A DNA stretch of 64,000 nt from Pratylenchus scribneri (Eukaryota; Nematoda; Chromadorea; Rhabditida; Pratylenchidae): NCBI GenBank assembly GCA_030063045.1, contig JAQSEB010000017.1:1674001-1738000 (forward strand). The letters run 5' to 3'. Below the pieces are notes generated by a model, which saw only the letters and a list, made by a program, of their open reading frames with translations, ran no database searches and was not told where the DNA came from. A program made the translations under genes and the position numbers. Shown one piece after another: positions 23,088-34,161 of this stretch; the stretch's first letter is position 1; each line of letters starts with the position of its first letter.

Positions 23088-26000
23088 ATGGCTCATCATC
23101 ATCAGCAGCGAGCGGAATCAGCCGATTTTTGTTGGCAGCTGGCTGAAAGGTCGAGGACGAAGTCAAGCAGCAGTGATGGGGGAATAATTGGATTGAGCCA
23201 TCATTCGCCACTCTCTGAATCGGCGTCCGCCTCACCGTCGCGTTCATCCGTATCGGCCAAATCCACCTCCAACAGGCGAACGGCAACCCCACAAAGGCAC
23301 CAACGCCAATCGGTGGCCTCCAGCCATTCCCCTTTGCACGTGGCCGCCCTTTTTGCTTCGGCCGCAAAAGCAGCCATTGGGTCGGCCGATTCTGGCCTAA
23401 TTCGGTTGGGCCAAAATATTCTCATATTCCACCTTTTTATTTGGTTTCATTCAGCGACGAATCAGTTCGAATGTTTATGAATTCGGATGAAGTATTCAAA
23501 GTTTGGGAGGAGAATATGCGATTGGCGGATGAGGATGTGAGTGCCGCCACCGCAAAACGATCCATTTTTGGGGCACCAGGAGTGAGAAAGAATGCTTCAC
23601 TGCACGAAAAGGGCGAAAATTCATCAACGAGAATGAAAAAATTACAAAGGGTAAAAAAGGGGGGGGGGCTGATTTCAGCCGGAGGGGGGGGGGGGGATGG
23701 ATCAAGTTGACCTTTGAAAGGGGGGGGGGGGGGGGGGGCAGAATTGTTTGGTGTTTTTGGCCGGGCCAATTCAATTCAATTTTCCAATTGAAAATTCATT
23801 TTTTATTTATTTTTTGATGCGGCTGCCCCCCACCCTCAACCCCGTCGATGGCCACTTCAATTTTTGGGCAAACATCCCCAAATAATGAATGGGAATAGAA
23901 AAAGAAGGGGAAAATGAGGACATCTTGGATTTCGTACCCCCAAAAAAATTGAATTCCTCCTCCCAATTGAAGGCCCAATCCACGGATGTGGCTGAATTAG
24001 AGGAAGCAGCCGACCACCACCAAGGAGAAGGAGGCAGTCTGGTCAACGGCAATCCATTGAAACTTTCGACTGGCTCGATGCCCTCCGACCGTTTGGATTC
24101 GGTGGCCAGCCGACAATCCCGTGTCTCATTCAAATCTTCACAACCTTCTTTGGCCGATTTGGGCCCTCGACGCCGATTCAGTGGACTTTGTGGGGCGGAC
24201 GGTGCTGGGCCAGAAATTAAACGGGTTGCCCTTGAAAATGATTACAAAATGCTCAGAGAGGCAAACAAAAAAATAATAAATAAGTGAATTATGTTTTTAG
24301 ATTGGAAATGGCCAATTTGGACAAATTCATTTGGCCGAACATAAACAATCTTTGCAGAAAATTGCCTTAAAATTCTTTGATCGGCCACAGACCAGATTGG
24401 TAATAAATTTATTGATTTATTCATTTCCAATAATTCATTTATTAGACGGATTTTGTGCGGGAATATGAAATTGCTCGATTCCTTTCGGCCCATCCAAACA
24501 TTTTGGACACATTTGAAGGATGTTTTGAGGCAATTCATTCCAATTCTAAATTAATTTTATATTTCCCTTTTTATAGACTGACGATGAAAGCAACTACTTT
24601 TTTGTGATGGAATATGCACCAAACCATACATTGAGGGATTTGTTGAACAATCATCCGGGCGGTCAATTAAATTAACAAAAATAAACCAATTTCCCCCATT
24701 CACTTTAGGCCTTGGTGAAAATGGGTCAAAAGCTGTTTTAAGTAAAATATTTGCGGCCGTTGAATTTATGCATTCCGAAGGATTGGTCCATCGAAATATT
24801 CGGGCCGAAAATATTTTAATCTGCGATCCGGGCAAATTCACTCGAGTTCGTTCAAAAATTTGTTCCAATTTTGCCCAATTTTAGGTTAAATTGACGGAAT
24901 TTGGAATGGCCAGAACATTGGATTCAACAGCTCGGCACACGGAATTGGTGAATTCATATCATGCACCGGAAATGTGCGAAAAAGTGCCAAATGAGACATT
25001 CCACGTGTCCAAATCCACTGATGTTTGGGCATTGGCCATTTTGGCTGCATATTGTGTGAAGGGGAAATTCCCTTGGCAAAAGGCAACAATCATGTGCAAA
25101 CAATATTATGAATGGGACCAATGGTTGGACATTTGGGCACTTTTTTTAATGAGGGGAATCCAAAGAGGGTTTAGAGGGCAAAATGGGTAGGTAAATTAGT
25201 CAATGCCAATAATGCTTAAGGACTTCTCCTATTCATCCTACTGTACCCCATTTTTTCCTAATCGCTCCATCATCCTATCAATCAAATATTGCCCCAATCT
25301 ACCTTTTTAAACAAGCTCTTCTCCCAAAAAATTTCACTTTTGGTTCTCTTTTCCAGTTCCCATCATATATTTGTGACGTTTTGTTATCAGTTATCACAAT
25401 TTTCCGCACAAAAGATAAATTTATTTAATAAGTCCGGTCAACCTTATCCCAATCCCTTCCGTTGGCCACTGAGGGTTTAGATTGGCCCATTCTCGCCCCA
25501 AACCATATTGGTCCCGGGAATAAGGATTATAAAAATTAGTTTCTCCTGTTTAAACCAAATCCTAAACTTCAAAGGGCCGTTACAAGGGGACACTTTTGGC
25601 TGAAACAAAGAAGGGGAATAAAAAGAGGGTTTTAGAAGGAAAGAATTAGTTTTTCTACTTATTTAAACTAAATCATTCCCTTGAAAATAGTGCCCAAATG
25701 AATTAGTGAATTAGTACCCAAAAAGAATGATTATTTTTGTTGGCATTGAATAGGCTAAAGAGGAAGGCCATCCAGCAGCCAAAATATTGGGACACATTTT
25801 CGGATAAATCAATGCGAATGTTCAAACACACTTTGATAACAAAAGTGAGTTCATTCATTGAATTGGAACAAATTCCACACAAATTTAATAGCCCAAAGAA
25901 CGATGGGAAGTGAGGGAAATGCGCAAATTGGTGGAGAAGGAAAGGCTGTTGAAAAGCAAAGTAAAAATTGGGATGAGGGGAAATGCAAACATTTTTGGAC

Positions 26001-26536
26001 GTAATATTTCATTCCCACCACTTGAAGGTTTCACCCGATGATGAGGTCTATTATCCGGAGGATGAAAGCAGCTCAAAATCATCATTAGAATCTAAACAGC
26101 CAAAAAAATCGGTGATCGGCCAATGTGAGTTGGATTTGGGGGAATGGGAGTGAAATGAATTAATTTGGCTTAATTAACCCTATTTCCTCTATTAGAAGTC
26201 CCTTTTAGAGCCCCAAAAATCGACCAAAATTTGGGATATGTTTTTATAGAGCCCAATGGCATTAAGAAAATGTAATAAAAATAAATGTTGTCCAAAAGAT
26301 CAGCTTGCCGGGAGTACATTAACTCAAAATGGAGTGGGCATCTAATAAGAGAAAATACGGTAATTAGAGAATTGCCCAAGGCACATTTATAATTTAGATT
26401 CTTGAAATATCATTTCAATTTCTATATTCGTCATTTTTAATAATATTTCCATGCATTTTCCATAGGGATCAACAACACGCTGAATACGATGAGTGAAATC
26501 AGCGAACAAGTTGTTTCGGCAAGGGACGATGATTGA
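23088..26536 (+). CDS. SBK-family kinase-like protein, predicted pseudokinase
   Basis: The N-terminal 200-odd residues are Ser/Ala-rich and low in complexity. The kinase-like domain begins near 24301 with GNGQFGQIHLAEH, then the lysine strand IALKFFD, then FLSAHPNILDTFEGCFEA. It continues with FFVMEYAPN, the catalytic-loop position GLVHRNIRAENIL, the metal-binding position VKLTEFGMAR, SYHAPEMCE, and SKSTDVWALAILA followed by GKFPWQ. Order and wording match the SH3-binding-domain kinase (SBK) family. However, the catalytic Asp of HRD is Asn and the DFG Asp is Glu, so catalysis is doubtful while the ATP lysine is kept. A second region (QPKYWDTFSDKSMRMFKH) matches the family's C-lobe end after a long intron (about 25188-25751) carrying a dispersed repeat. 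The last exon ends SEISEQVVSARDDD at 26536. The exon edge around 23651-23900, which contains long G runs, is unresolved. Confidence 0.78.
25199..25535. repeat. Dispersed repeat, family D copy 1 (intron of the SBK-like gene)
   Basis: About 340 bases that recur, diverged, at 41395-41735 in an intron of the COE gene. Shared blocks include TATTCATCCTACTGTACCCC, CCTATCAATCAAATATTGCC and, near the end, TCGCCCCAAAC. No coding capacity is evident, so it is probably a non-autonomous element. Confidence 0.6.
26174..26364. repeat. Short inverted-repeat element, family E copy 1
   Basis: Begins AACCCTATTTCCTCTATTAG and ends with the near-complement TAATAAGAGAAAATACGGTA. The same ends bound a segment at 36444-36623. 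It lies in the last intron of the SBK-like gene. Size and termini suit a miniature inverted-repeat element. Confidence 0.55.
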
Positions 26537-26770
26537 TGAGGGCAACTATTCCAATTTGTTCAAAAATTAATAATAAATAATAAAATTCCGCCCATTTTTC
26601 ATTTTAATGTTTTTTGATGTCACTTACGGCAATATTCATTTCAATTTTATTCATTAAAAAAATAATTGTGAATTAAATTGAGCAAAAATATATTTGAAAG
26701 AGCCGAGAAAAACCAACAAGGGGGAAAAGGGGAATTAAATCGGGAGAAGGACCCGTCAAAAAGGTTGATT

Positions 26771-29700
26771 TTAACATTTGGATTCTGAAGTTTGTTGCAA
26801 ATTTTGAAGCTGGAAAAAGCCCATTGGAAGGAAACTGAGCAGAACTGGGATGAAAATGAGGCCATGAACGAGGCCAAGGACCATTGTTAGCCTAGGGACA
26901 AAAAATGAATTAATGATTAGAAGGGAAGGTGGTCAACCAACCAAATTGTCTTGAAGAATGTCAAAATGATGTAGGCATCCACGGTGTACAGCACCGAAAT
27001 TCCCATAATGGTGGAGGCGGCACCCTGCAAAATATGGAAATTAGTTGGACTTATTCATATTATTATTTTTGGCCAAAAGTGCATTTTCTTATTCATATAA
27101 AGGAAAACGAATAAAGAGCTATCTATAAAAATTCTTTGTCCACAAATAAAAATTTTCATTAGTAAAATTGAAAAAGTTTAAGTAAAAATTGACATTTTCG
27201 ACTGAATGAGTGACCCTTTATGATGGTTGCCTGAGGGCAAACCAATGAGGGAAGAGGAAACAATTCAATTTTACTGTACATGCAATTTCCCTCCGGCATA
27301 AATCGACGTTCTTCCCAATCCCCAATGCCAATGCCAAAATTCCATTCCAATTTATAATCATTCATCAAAATTTTCCTAGATTTATTCCCAATTAATTCTA
27401 ATAAATATTTTCCTAATTAAAGATAAAAAAGCGTATTTTCTTGAATTATTTGCTACCAAAATTTGCTATGTCCCGAGATCTTTTTGGTTTGCCCATATTT
27501 TTGGGGAATTTTAATAAAACAATTTTGCAGTGGAATGTGATGTGCCACTCCCAGAAGGAATAAATGAAAAATTTTATTTGGGTGCCAAAAAGGCGGACAA
27601 ATGTTTGCATATTGCATTTGCCAAAGCAATGATGAGAGGATTAGATATTAAAGTGGTGACCGACGATCCAACCAGCTATCGAATTTATGATCAGCCGAAG
27701 GAAGGACATGGACATGCACATGGAGACAATTTTCAGCCAGAATTTAACCCAATTGGGAATGGACAAGGACATGGACATCAAATGAATGGAAGTAGAAAGG
27801 AATAATGGAGGATAAAAGATAGCCGACGGTTTGATGAAATTTTCTGATACATTTCACACTTATTTTTTTTTGTTAATAAAAATTATACCAAATTTCGATT
27901 GATCCAATTATGATTTTCTTTAATAACTCACTTGAAATATTGGCCATCCAATATGGCCCAATGCCCCGATGACTCTTTCCTTTGGATGATCGCCTTTTGC
28001 GGTCACAAATGCGTACACAATATGGGCGGACAAATCAACCGCAAAACCAATGGACATTATAATAGAAATCATCGAAACACTGACAAATTTGAGGCCAATT
28101 TATTTAGGAAATTGGATGGGAGGGACACTTACGCGTCCAAATTCACACCCCAAAATGTCATATAGCCAAAAACGCCGGTAGCAATTGAAATGATTGAAAG
28201 GACGATCAGCTGAAAAAAAAGGAATTTGGGCCAAATATTTTTCAATAAAAATTTAATTCATTTCCCTAATGTGATTGCCTTATGAATCCCCTTTCTCATT
28301 GAATACCCACTAAAGATGCAACAAATTTATTTTGAAAAAATGAACCTTTTTTCCCCTAATTCCGCCTGTTTTGTGTTTTTGCACTAATTCCGCCTGTTTT
28401 GTGTTTTTGCACTAATTCCGCCTGTTTTGTGTTTTGCCCCAAATAATTCCGACTGTTTGTGTTTTGCCCCAAATAATTCCGCCTGTTTGTGTTTTGCCCC
28501 AAATAATTCCGCCTGTTTGTGTTTTGCCCCAAATAATTCCGCCTGTTTGTGTTTTGCCCCAAATAATTCCGCCTGTTTGTGTTTTGCCCCAAATAATTCC
28601 GCCTGTTTGTGTTTTGCCCCAAATAATTCCGCCTTTTTGTGTTTTGCCCCAAATAATTCCGCGTGTTTCCCAACTAATTCCGCCTGTTTTGTGTTTTTAC
28701 ACTAATTCCGCCTGTTTTGTGTTTTGCCCCAAATAATTCCGCCTGTTTATGTTTTGCCCCAAATAATTCCGCCTGTTTGTGTTTTGCCCTAACTAATTCC
28801 GCCTGTATGTGTTTTGCCTAAATAATTCCGCCTGTTTGTGTTTTGCCCCAAATAATTCCGCCTGTTTGTGTTTTGCCCCAAATAATTCCGCCTGTTTGTA
28901 TTTTGCCCTAACTAATTCCGCCTGTTTGTGTTTTGCCTTAACTAATTCCGCCTGTTTGTGTTTTGCCCCAAATAATTCCGCCTGTTTGTGTTTTGCCCTA
29001 ACTAATTCCGCCTGTTTGTGTTTTGCCTAAATAATTCCGCCTGTTTGTGTTTTGCCTAAATAATTCCGCCTGTTTGTGTTTTGCCTAAATAATTCCGCCT
29101 GTTTGTGTTTTGCCCCAACTAATTCCGCCAGTTTGTGTTTCGCCTATCTATCCCTTTTTTGTGATTCCCTGGACATTTTATAATAATTAAATTAATATGA
29201 ATGTACCATGGCGGATGGAATGCTTGGAATGAGGAGGAATGCAATGGCTGTCATACACAACAATGAAATGAGCACATTTCTAATTGTTGATGGCAAAATG
29301 ATCAAATATTGGTCCGCAAATGGGAACATTTCATGATAAATTTCCACATGGAATGGTTGCCTATCGGCAATTTCCCTCAACAATTTTGCGGCCAATTTAT
29401 GCTGATTTGGCTCAACAATATCCTTCATTGCCACCTAATTAATAAAAATATTGCATAAAATTTGAATTGATAGAATTGCCTGGAAGCGAAATGCCTTCAT
29501 CCTCCCATTTCCATTCAATGTTCCATTCTCCTTCTCATAATAGGCAATATCCGTATCCCATTGATTGCTGGCCCCAGTGAATTTCAGCCAAGATCGCATC
29601 TTTTGGCCCCAAATTCTCTCCGTATTTTCTGGCTCCGCATTCAGTTGCTCCAAATAGTTGAGGAATTCCAGAAAGAAGAATACGGTTCCCTAACAAAGTG

Positions 29701-32621
29701 ATGTTTTACGTATTATTTTGATTCAATTTCCTCATACTTCTCTGCCCATTGTGTATGGAGTATTCTCAAATGCGGCCACCGTTTCAAACAATTGTTGCCT
29801 TCAAATATTAAATTCATTTTGGCCTAACCCCACTTTGTCCACCTTTTAAATGGATCCGTGAAATTTGGTGGATTCAATACCTAAATCAATAATTTCCCCT
29901 TATGATTCACTCAAAAAATATTCTCACCGCCACATGCAATTGAGCCCCACTTTTCCAAAATACTTTCATATCCTCAAAATATTTGCCAATATAATGGTCG
30001 CCGGTGACTAAATGTTCAGGCTCAAGGCCTTCTCGAAAATGCATGCAACCCAACAATGCCAAAAAGATGTAGCCAAAAAAGGAAACGCAGACGATGGCAC
30101 GAATCGCATTGTGGAGGAGGAATGGGCCAAAATAATGGGCAAAGAAATGATGGGAAAAATTCATTTGGTCCATTTTTGGTTTTTTTATTCGTTTTGGCGG
30201 TGGATGATCAATTCGAATTGTTTGCACAAATTGATGGGTTTTGTCCATTTTTGTTGGAATTGGCCCAGCGAAGGGAGGTAATTTCCCATTGGAAATCGTT
30301 TTGGCCGGCACAATTTGGGATTTGGCAATTTTATAAAGGAAAATGCAATGCCGCCTTTCCCTTTCCGCCTCTCCCATTATGGCCATTGCACCGGCAAAAA
30401 AGGTCAACTGAAAAATGGCCAAAAATTTATGATGAATTGAATGGATAAATGGACTTGATAAATATAGCAAAAAAGGACAGAAAGGAAGGCATAAAGGCAG
30501 AACAATTCAATGCCCGGCAATTCGGTGACACATCCAATCAAAAATGCCAAAATGTCGGTCACCTAAAATGTTGGATGAAACTCTAATTATTATTAGGCTT
30601 TTCTTACATTTGTGATGGAAACTGCCACACCACCATCTCTCATCATTTGTGCCATTCTTTCGCTGACTGGCAATGATGGATCGGAATGGGCCCAACAGGC
30701 ATTCATCACGAACATATCATCAATGCCAACGGCAATAATCAAGAATGGGATTATGGTATTGATCACATTGTACGGTACACCCAACAACATTAAAAGACCA
30801 AAAGCGGAGAGCAACGAAAGCAAAGTGGTCAATAGGCCTAATAAAAATGAATAAGGGTAAGGGTAAGAGGATATGTTCCAACTTGTCATTCTTTATAATA
30901 CATCAAGGACAGAACAAAGAACAAACTAATGATTTCAGTGTCAAATTAAAGAGCAGATTCTTGGCTACATAATGATTCTATTTAAATTGGTTCAGAATAG
31001 ATGGAATTCTTGTCAAAAACTACTTAACTTAGCCAATTTATAGTAAAGGTCATTTTGAATGATTTTTTGGGCATAAATTAATCAAATCTGAACCAATTTA
31101 AAGAAAATTGTTATCTTTGGATAACCAACAATCTATTATTTAAAGTCAAATTTGGTCCAATCCTTGATGAGTTAATATAAATGGCGACAAGTTGGGAATT
31201 GGGATGGGTCGTATCCTGGATATAGGAAGGAAAAGGGGACCTGCGCATGCAACATAGGGTTTTGAACGAATCCAATCAATGGAAGTGCGCCGATTGTGGC
31301 GGAATGTGAAGGCACATGCAATGCAGAAAATGGTCAACGCAATGAAGGAGGTCACAAAATTTGGCACAAATCGACGGGCATTCTCGTCCAAACCATCCTA
31401 AAATATGGATTCAAGGGGATAGTTGGGGGATTGGCACCTCCAAAGATTGGTAATGCATAAATGAGACGGAAATGAGTGAGGATTCGAAGCCGTGGAGTAG
31501 AAAACGTTCAGCGGCATATTCAAAGTCTAAACAAAATATTAAATATTCATTAAATTATATTCACCGGTGGAATATTGGCGAACATTGGCCGGCTCTTGCT
31601 TAAGGAAGTAAAACAACTGGACAAAGGGAATTTGGATTAATTAATTAATTTGGACATTTTGGCATCAAACTTGAGTGATTTTTGCCTCCAGCACTGTTCC
31701 ATCCGTTTTATTTAATCTTATATCGCCAATGGCTGTTCCCAAATAGGCAGGTGTGTCCTTTAAATAATTTAAATAATTATTCATTTGGATGGATCTCCGT
31801 TTATTTTTTTTAACCTTATTCCCGCCCTTTGGATAGGTCAAATCAACTGAAAAATGGAAATATCTTTTTGAAAAGGATGTGCTAATTTTTAATTTACTTG
31901 GCAATTCAACATTTCTCTTCATCTGTGCCATTTGTCTGAACATTTGAATGTGCTCATTTGCCGGACATTGCCAATCATAACTCAAGCAAAGATCCTTCAA
32001 TTAAATTAAATTAATTATTCCATTAATTTGAATTATATTTGCCTGATAACTAAGTTCAAATCGACCATCCCCGGTTTGCACTGTAATATTTTGGGCAATG
32101 AATTTGTTCAATAATTCAATTTCGTCCAAAATGGCCGGTCGAAGCACATTCCCACCTTAAAATATTTTTGGGCATTTGAAATTATTATTTTGGGAGTTTT
32201 TGAACCATCTTTTGCCTTGCAAAGAACATTCACAAAACGTTTTGTTTCGAATGATTTGCCCGGGATGAATTTATTCTCCTCCAAAGGCCAAAGTCGGGCG
32301 AATGTGCCCAATTCCCGTTTCCATCTGAATTCACAGGCAAATCACTAGTTTAAGTCAAAAATTTATTTTGCCTTGCATCTCTGGGTGTGAATACATATGC
32401 TGAAATTTTGGGCCAAAATATTCAAATTTATTCCCCCTTTTCTCACCCGGATCGTCGACTGCCAATTCATTGAACCAAATGAAACCAACGGAAAGACAGG
32501 CCGAAATGAGGGGCGGCACCAAAACCATTGGCCATCGATGGCGATGGACAAATGTGCCGAAGAGGAAGAAAAATTGGCGCAAAAATGGTTCAAGAGAGAA
32601 ACGAAGAATTGGAAGACCCAT
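26771..32621 (-). CDS. Patched-related (PTR) protein with sterol-sensing domain
   Basis: PTR proteins are 12-helix RND-type membrane proteins, expanded in nematodes and needed for cuticle, moulting and trafficking. From the ATG at 32621 the first exon gives RHRWPMVLVPPLISACLS, a membrane helix, then FNELAVDDP. After small introns come AKDGGNVLRPAILDEIELL, characteristic of the first extracellular loop, and LCLSYDWQCPANEHIQM. The sterol-sensing region has FVTSFIALTIFCIACAF, VPYNVINTIIPFLIIAVG, GIDDMFVMNACW and VTDILAFLIGCVTELPG. The C-terminal half has ISIIMSIGFAVDLSAHIVY, GALGHIGWPIFQ and GAASTIMGISVLYTVDAY, with the stop at 26771. Introns host a 0.8-kb minisatellite, an inverted-arm element and a complete gene on the other strand. 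One intron (31995-32042) has a GC donor. The family is certain; orthology to one of the C. elegans ptr genes cannot be set by eye. Confidence 0.92.
27468..27805 (+). CDS. Small His/Gly-tailed protein nested in a ptr intron
   Basis: Two exons, 27468-27486 and 27531-27805, joined in phase (G|TG) by a 44-base intron with GT donor and TTTTGCAG acceptor. They encode about 97 residues starting MSRDLFVECDVPLPEGINEK and ending with a stop at 27805. The first two thirds look like a compact folded domain (DKCLHIAFAKAMMRGLDIKV, then VTDDPTSYRIYDQP). The tail is rich in His and Gly (GHGHAHGD and GQGHGHQ), of the kind that binds metal ions. There is no signal peptide or membrane segment. I do not recognise the family. 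The gene lies wholly within the last large intron of the patched-related gene (27030-27931), on the opposite strand. The coding texture and clean splice make a real gene likely. Confidence 0.65.
28356..29144. repeat. 30-base minisatellite array in a ptr intron (array 1)
   Basis: Roughly 26 tandem units of about 30 bases with consensus parts AATAATTCCGCCTG, TTTGTGTTTTGCCCC. The left edge has three 28-base variants with TTTTTGCAC instead of TTTTGCCCC. The array sits in a roughly 990-base intron of the patched-related gene. Because 30 is divisible by 3, a minus-strand frame across it repeats a 10-residue unit (RRNYLGQNTN). Its reverse complement is the unit found in array 2 at 38807-39428. Confidence 0.95.
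30879..31194. repeat. Inverted-arm element, family A copy 1 (ptr intron)
   Basis: About 315 bases, starting CAACTTGTC and ending GGCGACAAGTTG. The two halves are imperfect inverted copies: ACATCAAGGAC on the left against CCTTGATGAG on the right, and TGTCAAATTAAAG against TATTTAAAGTCAA. Diverged copies occur at 48054-48387 and 60251-60569. Confidence 0.7.
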
Positions 32622-34161
32622 TTTTGAGGGTGGAAGATGCCACCTTTTTGATGAGGGGAAATTGGTTGGAGATGAGGGAAAATGGGCTTGGAATGGAGTG
32701 GAAAAGATGGAAGGAGTGAGGGGAATGTGCTTTTGAGAAAAAGCTGACTGGGGGATATTGGCGAAGGAGGATGATCCTCCGGACAATGTTGAGAGGATGA
32801 ATTTGAATGAGGAAAGGGAGGGAAATGCGCACAAAAAGGAAAGTGAGGCTTAATGCCCTGGATTGGTTGGGGAAATATATTCAAAACTGGACTGACAAAT
32901 TCCATTCCAATTCCCATGCACTCTGGGTTTTGGCTGATCTGCCGCGCATTTTTCGCATTTTCATTTTCGCTTCCTTCCTTCCTTCCTTTACTTTCCTTGA
33001 TGTTTTATTTGCCTTTCACGTTCATTTTTAAACCCATTTATGCACTCGTTTTTGAACCCAATTTGGGTCATTCAAATCCGGGAATGGGGGGAAATGCTCA
33101 TTTGGGTGGAATGGAATGGCATCCCAAAACATTCTCATCGATTTGCGCTGCGTAATTGGCGCATTTCAGCCGGCGGCGGGGTAAAAGACAAAGCCGAAAA
33201 TCGGATTGGAACGTGAAGGAAAGGTGGAAGATATATCCAAATCATTTGAATGGATAAAGGGGAATATAATTATGGGAAGGTGAAATGGAGTCAATTTGGT
33301 CACATCTCAAGGAGATGAATTCGTGTAAAATTATAATTTTATGGGCCAAAATTTGAAGGAGGAATAATCATCTGCGCAAATTCAAATTCATTCAAGGGCT
33401 CTTCTCTCACTTTTGCCGCCTGAGGGGATAAAATCCAACTCGGCCTTGAAGAGGAGTCCATCTCCACATTGAATTGGAATACTCGCTTTTCACAGCATTT
33501 TCTACTGCTGACGTAAAGTGTCCCCTTCCCACCAGCCTCTCCTCTATTGCCAGCCGCCCTTTTAGAGTGACCAATCCCCCAATAGCCACACAAGGACCCC
33601 AACCCCCCTCCTTTCTCGCTCCTCCCAAATCGCCTCATCCCCACCCTTTCCCATCCATTTTCCCCACAACCGGATTATTTTTGGTCAGCCAGCGTTGATT
33701 CGAGTTTTGCTGCCAGCCGCCACAGGGATTTTCGCGTAAAAAAGGAAAATCCCCCCAAAGGGCGAATTTGGGGGGGATGGGCTCATTTTAAAGGAGAAAA
33801 TGGCGGCAGATTAACCAGTCAAAGAGAATATATGGAAATGGAAATTGATGGCAGCGCCAAGGACAAATTGTTGGGTGAATTGTTTTGCAAAATAAAGAAT
33901 TGAAGGAATTTAAGCAATTTATTCATTGAAAGAAATTTAGCAAAATTTATTAGAAAAACAAAGAAGGGCACATTTTGATTTGAATTATTTGGAGAAGGCA
34001 GTTTATGTATTTAATTTTAAAAATGGGAAAACTATATTATGTAGTGATGGATTTACCCAAAAGCCAAGACCAAGAAAGAGAAATTGGGGAATGGATGGAT
34101 TTATTTGTTTTGTTTTGGCCATCTTTCTCATTTATAATTCTTTATTTCATAATTCATTTAA
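32622..34161. other. Intergenic interval upstream of ptr and downstream of the filament gene
   Basis: Short frames occur on both strands without recognisable similarity. A CCTT run lies near 32972-32988, and a pyrimidine-rich segment at about 33520-33670. The left part is the promoter and leader side of the patched-related gene; the right part is 3' flank of the filament gene. Confidence 0.45.

Noticed and set aside
28356..29030. Repeat-encoded proteins (units RRNYLGQNTN or CLCFAPNNSA)
   Set aside because: They are direct translations of the 30-base minisatellite in both orientations inside a ptr intron; no start context or splice support.
28356..29144. CRISPR array
   Set aside because: Units are directly adjacent without unique spacers and the genome is eukaryotic; it is a minisatellite.
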